Origin: Mesorhizobium carmichaelinearum
Lineage (GTDB): Bacteria > Pseudomonadota > Alphaproteobacteria > Rhizobiales > Rhizobiaceae
DNA: 64,000 bases
Direction: 5' to 3'
Assembly (NCBI RefSeq): GCF_900199455.1
Contig: NZ_FZQR01000004.1
Location: 583,913-647,912 of the forward strand
A program made the translations under genes and the position numbers. Positions 35,508 through 44,615 of the stretch are shown here, piece after piece; position 1 is the stretch's first letter, and each line of letters begins with the position of its first letter. Below the pieces are notes generated by a model, which was not told where the DNA came from, made no database searches, and saw only the letters and a program-made list of their open reading frames with translations.

Positions 35508-35942
35508 ATGCTCACACGCGCAACCGCAGCTTTCGTCCTGGTGGCCTGGCTACCCCTCCCTTTGGCGCATGCCGCCGAACAGAGCATCCCGGCCAGCGCC
35601 GAGGGCCAGATCGAATTCAACACGCCATCCGATAACATTGGCTGCATCTACACGCCGAAAGGCGGCACCAGCACCTATGAGCCACAGGATGGCGGCCCGG
35701 AACTGAGCTGCTCGCGCGTCGAGCCGAGCTACATCACCATCATCCTCGGCCCCAAGGGGCCAGCAACGCTGATCAAGAATCCAGGCGAACAGCCTTGCTG
35801 CAGCGACGTCACAAGGCTCGCCTATGGCAACAGCTGGAGCGCTGGGCCCTTCTTCTGCCAGTCATCGACCAAGGGACTGACCTGCACCGCCACAAATGGC
35901 CACGGATTTTTTATCAGCAAGGCGAAGGCGACGGTGAAGTAA
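35508..35942 (+). CDS. DUF6636-like exported protein
   Basis: A 144-aa protein with a signal peptide (cleaved near AHAA). The FNTPSDNIGCIY block is the signature I associate with DUF6636, and five further cysteines (ELSCSR, EQPCCSD, FFCQSS, LTCTA) suggest disulfides. ATG 35508 is preceded by CAGGGAAG. The ORF is open to 35184 but that part has no coding character. Function unknown. Confidence 0.7.
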   Translation: MLTRATAAFVLVAWLPLPLAHAAEQSIPASAEGQIEFNTPSDNIGCIYTPKGGTSTYEPQDGGPELSCSRVEPSYITIILGPKGPATLIKNPGEQPCCSDVTRLAYGNSWSAGPFFCQSSTKGLTCTATNGHGFFISKAKATVK

Positions 35943-35966
35943 CGCCTGCCTTTGTAGGAACCTGCC

Positions 35967-36647
35967 TCAGCCGACTTTGTCCAGCTCGCCCCGGGCCTTG
36001 GCCGCCGCCACCTGGCGGATGGCATCAGCCAGCGTGTCGGCGTCCTGAGCGCCCATCACGGCATATTTGCCTTCAAGCAGAAAACACGGCACGCCTGATA
36101 TGCCCATGCGTGATGCCGTGGCGATCTCCGTGCGCACCGCTTCGACATCGGCGTCGGTCGGCAAGAGCGTGGCCACCACGGACGCATCCATACCGGCCTC
36201 GCGGGCGGCTTCGACCAACACGGCATGGTCGCCGATGTTGACGCCTTCCTCGAAATTCAGCTGGAACAGGCGACGGACCAGCCTGTTCTGCACGGCTTCG
36301 CCGGCAGCACCCGCCCAGCGGATCAGGCGGTGCGCATCCAGCGTGTTCGGCGCCACCTTGATGGCATCGAAAGCAAAGGAAATGCCCTCCGCCTCGCCAA
36401 GCGGCTCGATGCGGGCATGGATCTCGCGAATGCGCTCTTCGCTGCCGAACTTGGCCAGCATATACTCCCGGCGGTCCTTGCCTTGCGGCGGAATGGTCGG
36501 ATCGAGCTGGAACGGCCGCCAGCGTATGTGCACATCGACATCGCCGGCCGCGGCAACCGCTCTGTCCAGCCGCTTCTGGCCAATGAAACACCACGGACAG
36601 ACGACGTCCGACACCACATCGACAGTAATGGCGTTCGCTTCGCTCAT
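35967..36647 (-). CDS. DsbA-family thiol-disulfide oxidoreductase (FrnE-like)
   Basis: A 226-aa cytosolic thioredoxin-fold protein with the CXXC motif CPWC near residue 18 (SDVVCPWCFIGQKRL), a helical insertion (residues about 60-160) and a C-terminal SGVPCFLLEGKY with the cis-proline. This layout matches FrnE/2-hydroxychromene-2-carboxylate isomerase relatives; the FrnE group acts in oxidative stress. ATG 36647 follows GGAG. It is convergent with the DUF6636-like gene and downstream of the YejA-like gene by 16 bases on the same strand, so it may be in one operon with it. Confidence 0.87.
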   Translation of the reverse strand: MSEANAITVDVVSDVVCPWCFIGQKRLDRAVAAAGDVDVHIRWRPFQLDPTIPPQGKDRREYMLAKFGSEERIREIHARIEPLGEAEGISFAFDAIKVAPNTLDAHRLIRWAGAAGEAVQNRLVRRLFQLNFEEGVNIGDHAVLVEAAREAGMDASVVATLLPTDADVEAVRTEIATASRMGISGVPCFLLEGKYAVMGAQDADTLADAIRQVAAAKARGELDKVG

Positions 36648-36663
36648 CTCGATCTCCGGATTG

Positions 36664-38484
36664 TCAGTTCGGTTTGCGCCACCAGGTCGGCAGCTGATAA
36701 CCGAATATGGGCGTCTTCTGCGGATGTTCCAGATAATTCCAGTACGCAAGCCACTGCTGCGTGTTGTACTGCATCGGCACCATATAGTTGCCCGAGATCA
36801 GCAGCCGGTCGAGGACGCGAACGGCGGCGACATAGTCTTCCTTCGAGCGGGCGCGCAGCATCGCGTCGATCGCGGCATCGATCGCCGGGTCGGCAACACC
36901 GGCGAGATTGAACGAACCTTCGGCCCTGGCCGCCTCGGAGCTCCAGCGTCCGAGCTGTTCGAAGCCTGGCGACAGTGAATTGTTGAAGCCGCTGGAGCCG
37001 ATCAGAGCCTCGAAATCGAAGCGCTGCTTGCGCGACTGGATCTGGTCGCCGTCGAGGCTACGGATGCTGACGTTGATGCCGATCTTCTCCAATGTGCGCT
37101 GATAGATGCCGGCCAGGCGCTCCTCATCTTGCGAGGCAGTCAGGATCTCGAATCCGAAAGGTTTGCCGTCGGGATCGAGCATCGTACCGTCCTGCACGTG
37201 GTAACCGATGCTTTTCAGGAGATCGAAAGCTGTCTTCAACACCTTGCGGTCCTGGCCCGAACCGTCGGTCACCGGCGGTTTCCAGGTACCGTCCATGACG
37301 TCGGGCGGCACACGGCCGGGGTAGGGGGCGAGCAACGCCTTTTCCCTGTCGTCGGCCGGATGGCCGAGCGCGGAAAGCTCGGAGTTCTGCCAATAGCTCA
37401 TCGTGCGCGTGTATTTGCCGCCGAACAGGTTCTTGTTGGCCCATTCGAAGTCGTAAAGCATGCCGAGCGCCCGCCGAACCACCGGATTGGAGAATTTCGG
37501 CAGCCGCGTGTTGAACAGGAAGCCGGTCACCACGGGCGGAATGCCGGTGTCAAAGGTTTCAGAAACCACCTCTCCCCGGTGGAAGGCCGGGAAATCCAGA
37601 TCGCGCTCCCGTTTGACCGGATCGCCGTCGTCATCGATAGCGCAGAGGCCTTTCTTGAAAGCCTCGAGCTTGGCGTTGGCGTTGAGGAAATACTCGATGG
37701 TGATCTGGTCGTAATTATCGAAGCCGCGCTTGGCCGGGACATCCTTGCCCCAATAATCGGGGTTGCGCTTGAACACGATGCGCTGGCCCGGCGCCACCTG
37801 GGCAATGGTATAAGGTCCACTGCCAATCAGCGGCTTCAGCGTCGTCTTGTCGAAAGTCTCCTTGTCAAAGGCGTGTTTCGGCAGGATCGGCGTCAGCGCG
37901 ATGATCAGGGGCGTTTCACGATTGGCCTTGTCATTGAAGGTGAAGCGCACGCTGTGATCACCGGTCTTTTCGAGCTTGGCGATCAGGCTCATGCGTGCGT
38001 TGTAGGGCGGGCGGCCCTTGTCGGTGAAGACATCGTAGGTGAACAGCACATCGTCCGGCGTCACCGGCTCGCCGTCTGACCACTTTGCATTGGGGTTGAG
38101 GTGGAATTCGATCGACTTGCGCTCGGAATCCATGTTCGCGCTGTCAGCGAGCAGGCCGTAGAGACTGAAGGCCTCGTCGTAATTGCGCTGCATCAACGGC
38201 TCGAAAACGAGGTTGCCGTAGGTCAGATCCATCATGCCGCGCGCCGTCGTGCGCAGGCTTTTCAGGATGAAAGGGTTGAGGTTGTCGAAGCTGCCGACAA
38301 CACAATAGGTGATGTTGCCGCCCTTCGGCGCATCGGGATTGACGTAGTCGAAATGGGCATAGTCGGGCGGCAGTGCCGGCTCGCCCTGCATGGCGATGGC
38401 ATGCTTCGGTTCCGACATGGCCGGCCGCAGCGAAAGGGTAAAAAGCGATATCGCGGTGATCAGCCAAACAAGAACGCGGCCCAT
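36664..38484 (-). CDS. Peptide ABC transporter substrate-binding protein (YejA-like, family 5)
   Basis: A 606-aa periplasmic binding protein with a signal peptide (LSLRPAMSE). The block FDYVNPDAPKGGNITYC near residue 45 and FDNLNPFILKS are characteristic of YejA/microcin C-type receptors, and the two large lobes follow (GSGPYTIAQVAPGQRIVFKR). ATG 38484 follows AGGAG. No permease or ATPase genes accompany it; the YejBEF partners must lie elsewhere or this is an orphan receptor. YejABEF takes up peptides and affects resistance to plant NCR peptides in Sinorhizobium (established for that homologue). Confidence 0.88.
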   Translation of the reverse strand: MGRVLVWLITAISLFTLSLRPAMSEPKHAIAMQGEPALPPDYAHFDYVNPDAPKGGNITYCVVGSFDNLNPFILKSLRTTARGMMDLTYGNLVFEPLMQRNYDEAFSLYGLLADSANMDSERKSIEFHLNPNAKWSDGEPVTPDDVLFTYDVFTDKGRPPYNARMSLIAKLEKTGDHSVRFTFNDKANRETPLIIALTPILPKHAFDKETFDKTTLKPLIGSGPYTIAQVAPGQRIVFKRNPDYWGKDVPAKRGFDNYDQITIEYFLNANAKLEAFKKGLCAIDDDGDPVKRERDLDFPAFHRGEVVSETFDTGIPPVVTGFLFNTRLPKFSNPVVRRALGMLYDFEWANKNLFGGKYTRTMSYWQNSELSALGHPADDREKALLAPYPGRVPPDVMDGTWKPPVTDGSGQDRKVLKTAFDLLKSIGYHVQDGTMLDPDGKPFGFEILTASQDEERLAGIYQRTLEKIGINVSIRSLDGDQIQSRKQRFDFEALIGSSGFNNSLSPGFEQLGRWSSEAARAEGSFNLAGVADPAIDAAIDAMLRARSKEDYVAAVRVLDRLLISGNYMVPMQYNTQQWLAYWNYLEHPQKTPIFGYQLPTWWRKPN

Positions 38485-38717
38485 GACCGTCTCCTTAACA
38501 GGTCGGCTTGATGATTCGGTGCGCACCCTAGCATGAGGCGGCTGCGTGCCGGCCAATGGCGTCATCAAGAATTACAAGTGAGCGGGCTGGATTCGGCACC
38601 GCTTGCAGTGTAACACGCCGTCCGAAGTCATTCTGTTGCCTCATTTCGGCAACAGGTAGCTGGACCACACGGCGCAGAGAAGCCGGTTCCGGGATCATTT
38701 GAGAGGAAGTGCACGAC

Positions 38718-39347
38718 ATGACGAGCCTGAACAGCAACGCATACCGCCTTTCGGTCATGGCCGCGGGCGTGGTCGGCTTTCTGGGCGCAGGACTTCCCTC
38801 TGCTTCCGCACAGCAGCAGCAACAGATTCCACAGGGCTGGTTCAAGGCCTGCACCAAGCAGGAAGACGTCGACATCTGCAACGTCCAGAACATCGTCACT
38901 GCCGGCAACGGCCAGCTCGTCACCGGTGTCAGCCTGATCGAACTCAAGGGCAAGGTGAACCGCAAGGTGTTTCAGGTGACGGTCCCGACCGGCCGCCTGG
39001 TGCCTCCCGGCATCGGCCTGCAAATCGATACCGGTAAGGCCGTAAAGCTCGACTATGTCATCTGCTTCCCGGATCGTTGCGTGGCCGAAGTGCCGCTGAC
39101 CGACCAGCTCGTCGCCTCGTTCAAGAAGGGTCAGGGGATCACGCTGACCTCGATCAATTTCCAGAACCAGGCCAACCCGATCAAGATCGCGCTCCAGGGC
39201 TTCAGCGGCGCCTATGACGGCCCGCCGCTGCAGCAGTCGGACATCGAGGACCGGCAGAAGAAGCTCCAGGACTTCGTCGCCAAGAACAACCAGGACTTCG
39301 CCAAGAAGCTCAAGGACGAGCAGGACAAGGCCAAGACCGCCAACTGA
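38718..39347 (+). CDS. Invasion-associated locus B (IalB) family protein
   Basis: A 209-aa exported protein with a signal peptide (GLPSASAQ) and a Gln-rich start of the mature chain. Typical IalB features are GWFKACTKQEDVDICNVQ, LVPPGIGLQIDTGK and CFPDRCVAEVPLT, with two pairs of cysteines. The C-terminus is a lysine-rich coiled tail. ATG 38718 is preferred over GTG 38709, which lies directly on the AGGA site. It is monocistronic and ends in a strong terminator. IalB proteins support host-cell entry in Bartonella; the role in rhizobia is unclear. Confidence 0.88.
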   Translation: MTSLNSNAYRLSVMAAGVVGFLGAGLPSASAQQQQQIPQGWFKACTKQEDVDICNVQNIVTAGNGQLVTGVSLIELKGKVNRKVFQVTVPTGRLVPPGIGLQIDTGKAVKLDYVICFPDRCVAEVPLTDQLVASFKKGQGITLTSINFQNQANPIKIALQGFSGAYDGPPLQQSDIEDRQKKLQDFVAKNNQDFAKKLKDEQDKAKTAN

Positions 39348-39377
39348 TCGCCGGCTCGGGCCACCCACCAGTCAAAG

Positions 39378-39405
39378 AAAAAGCGGGGTCATGCCCCGCT
39401 TTTTT
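39378..39405. terminator. Strong bidirectional intrinsic terminator
   Basis: AAAAAGCGGGG (39378-39388) pairs perfectly with CCCCGCTTTTT (39394-39404) with a 5-base loop, followed by T. The A-rich left arm makes it work on both strands, so it ends the IalB gene and the convergent hspQ gene. Confidence 0.95.
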
Positions 39406-39447
39406 CGTTCCAGACCATGACTGGATTTCCTGACGGTAGCCGGAAAC

Positions 39448-39771
39448 TCAGTGCCTTGACTGACGTTTCGGCTCGTAGCGCCCGTCCGGCTTCTTGTCGA
39501 ACATCTCCTGGATCTGCGGGTGGCGGACTGGCTCGCCCGACCGATCCTCAAGCAGATTCTGCTCCGACACATAGGCGATGTATTCTGTTTCCGAATTCTC
39601 GGCGAGCAGGTGGTAGAACGGCTGATCCTTGCGCGGCCGCACGTCGGCGGGGATGGCTTCGTACCATTCGTCGGTGTTGGCGAATTGCGGATCGACGTCG
39701 AAAATGATGCCTCGAAACGGAAACAGCCGGTGGCGAACCACCTGCCCGATCGCGAATTTGGCCGTTTTCAT
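39448..39771 (-). CDS. hspQ: Heat shock protein HspQ
   Basis: A 107-aa protein with the hemimethylated-DNA-binding YccV fold: KFAIGQVVRHRLFPFRGII, DVDPQFANTDEWYEAIP and QPFYHLLAENSETEYIAYVS. HspQ is a Lon protease specificity enhancer in enterobacteria. The frame extends to 39915, but ATG 39771 starts the conserved domain. It is a single gene that ends at the shared terminator. Confidence 0.93.
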   Translation of the reverse strand: MKTAKFAIGQVVRHRLFPFRGIIFDVDPQFANTDEWYEAIPADVRPRKDQPFYHLLAENSETEYIAYVSEQNLLEDRSGEPVRHPQIQEMFDKKPDGRYEPKRQSRH

Positions 39772-39920
39772 CGTACTCACCACTGAATTCCTTGACTTTA
39801 TTTGGCGCAGACTCCGAGTCAATTCAATCCCGAAGCGTCTAAGCGCCTTCAAGCTACGCAAAATGCGGAGCAAAGGTTTTTGATTGGTGCCGCGATGCCG
39901 CGATAAAATCCGCAAGATCG

Positions 39921-41135
39921 CTACTGCTGCCGCATTGGTTTTCGCAGGCCACCCACAAGTGCCGAAAAACCGCTGCCGGGACGAAGCCCTTCGCGCATGA
40001 AGAAGGCGCGGAGCGGTGTAAAGCCGCCGAGTACGCTTAGACCGGCGCCACGCGCCATCTGCGCCGGCAGCATGTCGGAAAGCAGCGACATGTTGAGCAG
40101 ATTGACCGCGCTGCTGCGCGCCAGGATGTCGGGCCGGCGCTTGAAATCGTAGGCGGCAAGGGCCTTGGCCGCACCGGGGTCGCCACGATTTTCATTCGCA
40201 ATTCCAACCAGATCGTCGATATCCCTGATACCAAGGTTGAGGCCTTGCGCACCGATCGGCGGGAACACATGCGCGGCTTCGCCGACGAGCGCCACCCTGT
40301 CTCGCGCAAAACGCAGGGGCGTTACGGTCGAAAGCGGATAGATCTGGCGGCCCGGCTCCACCGTCACCCGGCCCAGCATCGACTGCATCTGCTGCTCGAC
40401 CCGTAGCGAGAGCGCTGCATCATCCAGAGCGGCAAGCTCGTTGGCGGTCTCGGGCTTCACCACCCAGACGAGGCTCGAGCGATTGCCGGGCAACGGAACC
40501 TGTGTGAACGGACCCGTCTCGGTGTGGAACTCGGTCGAGGTGAAGGCATGCTCGCTTCTATGGCCGAAATTGAGCACGAGCGCGGCCTGCGGATAGGCGC
40601 GCGAACCGGTCGAAATGCCCGCCGCCTCGCGGGCAGGCGATTGGCGTCCGTCTGCGGCGACCGCCAGCGATGCGCCAATCTCGCTGCCGTCGGCAAGGGT
40701 GGCATAAGCCTTGTCGGCATCGAGACGCCAGGTCTTGACCATCGACCTGCGCCATTCGATCCCGGAATGCGCGGCCACCTTGCCGGCAAGCGCCGGGCCA
40801 AAGACGGCGTTGGGCAGGTTCAGCCCGAATTGGTCCTCGTCGATCTCGCTGGCGCGGAAGGTGACGACAGGACTGCGGATCAGCCGGCTGGTCGCATCGA
40901 CAATGCGCATGACTTTCAAGGGCGCGGCCTTGGGCTTGATGTCTTCGAGGACACCAAGCCGCTCAAGCACTTTCAGAGCAGGGTTCATCAGCGCCGTGGT
41001 GCGGCCGTCGGGGGCCGACGCCTCAGGCCCGACCAGCGTCACCGGGAAGCCGGCATCGGCGAAAGCCAGCGCCGCAATCAGCCCTGCCGGCCCGGTGCCG
41101 GCAATCAGTATCGGCGCTGTTTCCTGATGCTCCAA
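39921..41135 (-). CDS. UbiH/UbiF/VisC/COQ6-family FAD-dependent monooxygenase
   Basis: A 404-aa aromatic hydroxylase, probably of ubiquinone synthesis. FAD motif GTGPAGLIAALAFADAG lies near residue 14, the second motif is AADGRQSPAREAAGI, and VALVGEAAHVFPPIGAQGLNLGIRDI is the G-D-A-A-H region (here GEAAH). The start is uncertain: TTG 41135 gives the standard spacing to the FAD motif and has CGGAAG upstream, GTG 41171 is the alternative. The gene is divergent from DUF2182 at 41249. I cannot tell which ring position it hydroxylates. Confidence 0.85.
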   Translation of the reverse strand: MEHQETAPILIAGTGPAGLIAALAFADAGFPVTLVGPEASAPDGRTTALMNPALKVLERLGVLEDIKPKAAPLKVMRIVDATSRLIRSPVVTFRASEIDEDQFGLNLPNAVFGPALAGKVAAHSGIEWRRSMVKTWRLDADKAYATLADGSEIGASLAVAADGRQSPAREAAGISTGSRAYPQAALVLNFGHRSEHAFTSTEFHTETGPFTQVPLPGNRSSLVWVVKPETANELAALDDAALSLRVEQQMQSMLGRVTVEPGRQIYPLSTVTPLRFARDRVALVGEAAHVFPPIGAQGLNLGIRDIDDLVGIANENRGDPGAAKALAAYDFKRRPDILARSSAVNLLNMSLLSDMLPAQMARGAGLSVLGGFTPLRAFFMREGLRPGSGFSALVGGLRKPMRQQ

Positions 41136-41248
41136 GGTCGGCTTCCGGCTTGCGATGCGAGGCGGGCCCACCAGACCTGCCAGTTGAGCAGCATATAGGG
41201 CAGTTCATGCAGCTTGATCAACGCGGCGATTCGGCCCATTCGGGTGTC

Positions 41249-42136
41249 ATGACCGGCCATCAGGACGATTTCAGCCATCTCGACCGCGCTGGCCGCGCCG
41301 CGGCTCACATCGCGCGCAACCCGCGCTTGACGGTCAATATCGTCGTCGGCGCGAGCATTCTGCTCGCCTGGCTGTTGTTGGCCGCGATGGCGATTCGCGG
41401 TGCAGAGGCAAGAGGCAGCGTGCCGGGCGACACGCTGCTGCGTGGCCTGCCGCAGTTGCCGCTGCCTGATTTCCTGGAGCGGTTCTTCGCGCTTTGCCTG
41501 TCGCCGGTGCCTCTGGACGCAAGCCTCGGTTGGCGCGCCCTCGCGCTCATCGCGATGTGGTTCCTGATGGCGATCGCCGCGATGCTGCCGTCCGCGGCGC
41601 CGATGATCCGCACCTATTGCGAGATCGCCGATACCGCCCGGATCAAGGGCGAGCCGGTCGTCCATCCGCTGGTGCTGGTTGCCGGCTATCTCGGCGTCTG
41701 GCTCGCCGCTTCGATGCTGTTTTCCGCGCTGACACTGGGCGTGCACGCATTCGCTGAGTCCGGCGAAATCTACGACCCACTCCTTGGCATTGCCGGCGCG
41801 CTCGCCTTGCTGGTTGCCGGCCTCTACCAGTTCAGCGGCCTCAAGCAGGCCTGCCTGAAGAAGTGCCGCAACCCGTTCTCGACCCTGTTTTCGAACTGGA
41901 GTGCCAAACCAATCCGCGTCTTCCGACTCGGTGTCGTGCAAGGCATCTGGTGCCTCGGCTGCTGCTGGGCGCTGATGCTGGTGATGTTCGCCGTCGGCGT
42001 GATGAACATCTTCTGGATGGCGCTGATCGGCCTGTTCACCCTGATTGAAAAACAAACGACAGGCAGTCTTCCAACCCGGCTGGCCGGTGCGATACTGCTT
42101 GTCTGGGCAGCCGCCCTGCTAGTAATCTCGCTGTGA
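41249..42136 (+). CDS. DUF2182 predicted metal-binding membrane protein
   Basis: A 295-aa polytopic membrane protein with about seven hydrophobic helices. Three Cys-rich sites face the membrane border: CLKKCRNP near residue 205, VQGIWCLGCCWALM near residue 232, and RTYCEIAD. The family is annotated as predicted metal-binding and has no proven function. ATG 41249 is the first residue before a polar N-terminus; the ORF is open upstream to 41150. Its stop is 14 bases before the DUF1326 start, and these two genes form a tight unit with pcs. Confidence 0.83.
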   Translation: MTGHQDDFSHLDRAGRAAAHIARNPRLTVNIVVGASILLAWLLLAAMAIRGAEARGSVPGDTLLRGLPQLPLPDFLERFFALCLSPVPLDASLGWRALALIAMWFLMAIAAMLPSAAPMIRTYCEIADTARIKGEPVVHPLVLVAGYLGVWLAASMLFSALTLGVHAFAESGEIYDPLLGIAGALALLVAGLYQFSGLKQACLKKCRNPFSTLFSNWSAKPIRVFRLGVVQGIWCLGCCWALMLVMFAVGVMNIFWMALIGLFTLIEKQTTGSLPTRLAGAILLVWAAALLVISL

Positions 42137-42150
42137 GTGGGGGAAATTCA

Positions 42151-42765
42151 ATGACAGATCAGGGCTGGGCAATGAAAGGAGAGCTCGTACTCTCCTGCAA
42201 TTGCACGGTTTTTTGCCCTTGCGTGCTGTCGCTCGGCAGTCACCCGCCGACCGAAGGCTACTGCCAGACCTGGGCGGGTTTCCGTATCGATGCCGGCCAT
42301 TTCGGCGAGGTCGACCTCTCCGGCCTCAACCTCGGACTGATCATGGAAATCCCCGGCTACATGAGCCGCGGCAACTGGACTGCGGGCCTGTTCATCGACA
42401 AACGCGCCTCGGTCTACGCGGTCAAGGCATTGACGAAGATCTTCACCGGCAAGGCGGGCGGAACCACATCGCTGCTGTCGATCCTGGTCGGAAAATTCCT
42501 GGGTGTCGAACAGGTGCCGATCACCTATGAGACGCGCGACAAGACGCGTATCTTCCAGATACCGAAGATCATCGATGGGGCGGTTACGCCAATCGCGGGC
42601 AGGGATCGCGAGAAGGATACGGTGATCACGAATTCGGAATACTGGATCGCGCCGGAGATCATCGTGGCCAAGTCCGAGAAGAGCAAGATGCGCGCCTTTG
42701 GCCGCAACTGGAATTTTGCAGGCCGCTCGGCCGAAATCTGCAAGCTGGATTGGCGGGGCCCGTGA
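42151..42765 (+). CDS. DUF1326 domain-containing protein
   Basis: A 204-aa cytosolic or membrane-surface protein with the DUF1326 opening MKGELVLSCNCTVFCPCVLS: cysteines spaced C-x-C-x3-C-x-C, which looks like a metal or Fe-S site. A further Cys lies in EGYCQTW. ATG 42151 follows GGGGGA. The gene is directly downstream of DUF2182, and this DUF2182-DUF1326 pairing is frequent in my memory of bacterial genomes, so the two probably act together. It overlaps pcs by four bases. Confidence 0.85.
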   Translation: MTDQGWAMKGELVLSCNCTVFCPCVLSLGSHPPTEGYCQTWAGFRIDAGHFGEVDLSGLNLGLIMEIPGYMSRGNWTAGLFIDKRASVYAVKALTKIFTGKAGGTTSLLSILVGKFLGVEQVPITYETRDKTRIFQIPKIIDGAVTPIAGRDREKDTVITNSEYWIAPEIIVAKSEKSKMRAFGRNWNFAGRSAEICKLDWRGP

Positions 42766-43610
42766 GCAAGAACACATCGCCGAGGAATATGGCGGCCAGG
42801 AATATGGCGGCACGGAAAGCCGCCAAGAAAATCACGGACAGGATTCCGCGACCGAAGAAGAAAGTCACCTGGCCGCAGGCGAGGGCGTTCTCCGTCCATC
42901 TGCTGACAGCGTCGGGCTCGTTCCTTGCCTTCCTGTCGCTGGTAGCGGCAAGTGAGGAACGCTGGACAGCGATGTTCTGGTGGCTTGGACTGGCGCTGTT
43001 CGTCGACGGTATCGACGGGCCGATCGCCAGGAAGCTCGAAGTCAAGAAAATCCTGCCGACCTGGTCGGGAGAACTCCTCGACAACATCATCGACTATGTG
43101 ACCTATGTGCTGATCCCGGCCTTCGCGCTCTACCAGCGCGGCTTCATGGGTGAGGGCCTGTCGTTCCTGTCGGCGGCGATCATCGTCGTCTCCAGCGCGA
43201 TCTATTATGCCGACACCGGCATGAAGACGAAGGAGAATTTCTTCAAGGGATTCCCGGTTGTCTGGAACATGGTGGTGTTCACGCTGTTCGTCATCGAGCC
43301 GGGACAATGGGTCTCGTTCGCGGTGGTGGTGGTGGCCGGCATTCTGACCTTCGTGCCGATCAATTTCATTCATCCTGTGCGGGTGGTGCGGCTGCGGCGC
43401 ATCAATCTCACAATGACGCTTTTGTGGTGCGCCTTCGGCGCGCTTGCGCTTGCGCAGGCGGCTTTGGCAGCGTTCTATGATCAGATCGGCGTGCTGGGCG
43501 AACAGGTCAGCACCTTCATCAAGATCGGCATCACCATCAGCGGGCTTTACCTGGCTTCTATCGGTGGCATCATGCAGTTCTTTCCAAATCTCGGCGCCAA
43601 AAAGGCCTGA
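42762..43610 (+). CDS. pcs: Phosphatidylcholine synthase
   Basis: A 282-aa inner membrane enzyme that condenses CDP-diacylglycerol and choline to phosphatidylcholine. The CDP-alcohol phosphotransferase motif reads DGPIARKL...GELLDNIID (near residue 85-105). A lysine/arginine-rich N-terminus (KAAKKITDRIPRPKKK) precedes about eight membrane helices. The GTG start 42762 shares the DUF1326 stop (GTGA), so translation is coupled; the frame could also begin at TTG 42750. Pcs is typical of rhizobia and supports the taxonomic inference. Confidence 0.92.
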   Translation: MSKNTSPRNMAARNMAARKAAKKITDRIPRPKKKVTWPQARAFSVHLLTASGSFLAFLSLVAASEERWTAMFWWLGLALFVDGIDGPIARKLEVKKILPTWSGELLDNIIDYVTYVLIPAFALYQRGFMGEGLSFLSAAIIVVSSAIYYADTGMKTKENFFKGFPVVWNMVVFTLFVIEPGQWVSFAVVVVAGILTFVPINFIHPVRVVRLRRINLTMTLLWCAFGALALAQAALAAFYDQIGVLGEQVSTFIKIGITISGLYLASIGGIMQFFPNLGAKKA

Positions 43611-43637
43611 TCGGACGCTCTCTAGGGAAATCCAACC

Positions 43638-44615
43638 ATGTCCAAAGCAATCCGCATCCATGCCCATGGTGGCCCGGAAGTTCTGACCTATGAGGATACC
43701 GATCCCGGCCGGCCGGGTTCCGGGCAGATCCTGGTCCGGCATACGGCCATCGGCCTCAACTTCATAGACGTCTATCATCGCTCCGGGCTCTATCCGCCGC
43801 CCGGCGGTTTTCCGCTCATTCCCGGCAGCGAAGCCGCCGGCGTGGTGCTGGAGGTCGGTGAGGGCGTCGACTGGCTGAAGCCGGGCGACCGCATCGCTTA
43901 TTCGACGAATGTCGGCGCCTATGCCGAGCAACGCGTCATCGCCGCCGGCCTTGTGGTCAAGATCCCCGAGGGCATCAGCGACGAGCAGGCGGCCGCGATG
44001 ATGCTGAAAGGCATGACCGCCGAATATCTGCTGCGCCGCACCTTCAAGGTGAAGGCGGGTGACACGATCCTGTTCCATGCCGCGGCCGGCGGTGTCGGGC
44101 TCATTCTTGGCCAATGGGCGAAACACCTCGGCGCAACCGTCATCGGCACGGCTAGCTCGACCGACAAGATCGAACTCGCCAGGGCGCACGGCTTCGACCA
44201 TGTCATCAATTACAAAGAACAGGATTTCGTCGCAGGCGTCGCCGCCATCACCGGCGGCAAGAAATGCGACGTCGTCTACGATTCGGTCGGCAACGACACA
44301 TTTCCGGCCTCGCTCGACTGCCTGAAGCCGCTCGGCATGTTCGTCAGCTTCGGCCAGTCCTCGGGACCGATCCCGCCATTCTCGATGTCGTTGCTGGCGC
44401 AGAAGGGCTCGCTGTTCGCGACCAGACCGACGCTGTTCGTCTACAACGCCAAGCGCGAGGATCTCGATGCCTCCGCGGCGGCGCTGTTCGAGGTGGTGCT
44501 CAGCGGCGCCGTCAAGATACAGATCAACCAGCGTTATGCGCTCAAGGATGCGGGCAAGGCGCATGCCGACCTCGAGGGTCGCAGGACCACAGGGACGACC
44601 ATTCTCATCCCTTAG
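43638..44615 (+). CDS. Quinone oxidoreductase (zinc-independent MDR family)
   Basis: A 325-aa NADPH-dependent quinone reductase resembling QorA. GroES-like N-terminal half with FIDVYHRSGLYPPP near residue 39; Rossmann motif AAAGGVGLILGQWAK near residue 150; the zinc ligands of alcohol dehydrogenases are absent. It follows pcs by 27 bases and ends right at the left end of the 145-bp repeat: its TAG stop overlaps that repeat. Confidence 0.9.
   Translation: MSKAIRIHAHGGPEVLTYEDTDPGRPGSGQILVRHTAIGLNFIDVYHRSGLYPPPGGFPLIPGSEAAGVVLEVGEGVDWLKPGDRIAYSTNVGAYAEQRVIAAGLVVKIPEGISDEQAAAMMLKGMTAEYLLRRTFKVKAGDTILFHAAAGGVGLILGQWAKHLGATVIGTASSTDKIELARAHGFDHVINYKEQDFVAGVAAITGGKKCDVVYDSVGNDTFPASLDCLKPLGMFVSFGQSSGPIPPFSMSLLAQKGSLFATRPTLFVYNAKREDLDASAAALFEVVLSGAVKIQINQRYALKDAGKAHADLEGRRTTGTTILIP

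Noticed and set aside
42525..44564. 679-codon minus-strand frame across DUF1326, pcs and qor
   Set aside because: It spans three recognisable plus-strand genes and is arginine/histidine/aspartate-rich, as antisense frames of GC-rich genes are.
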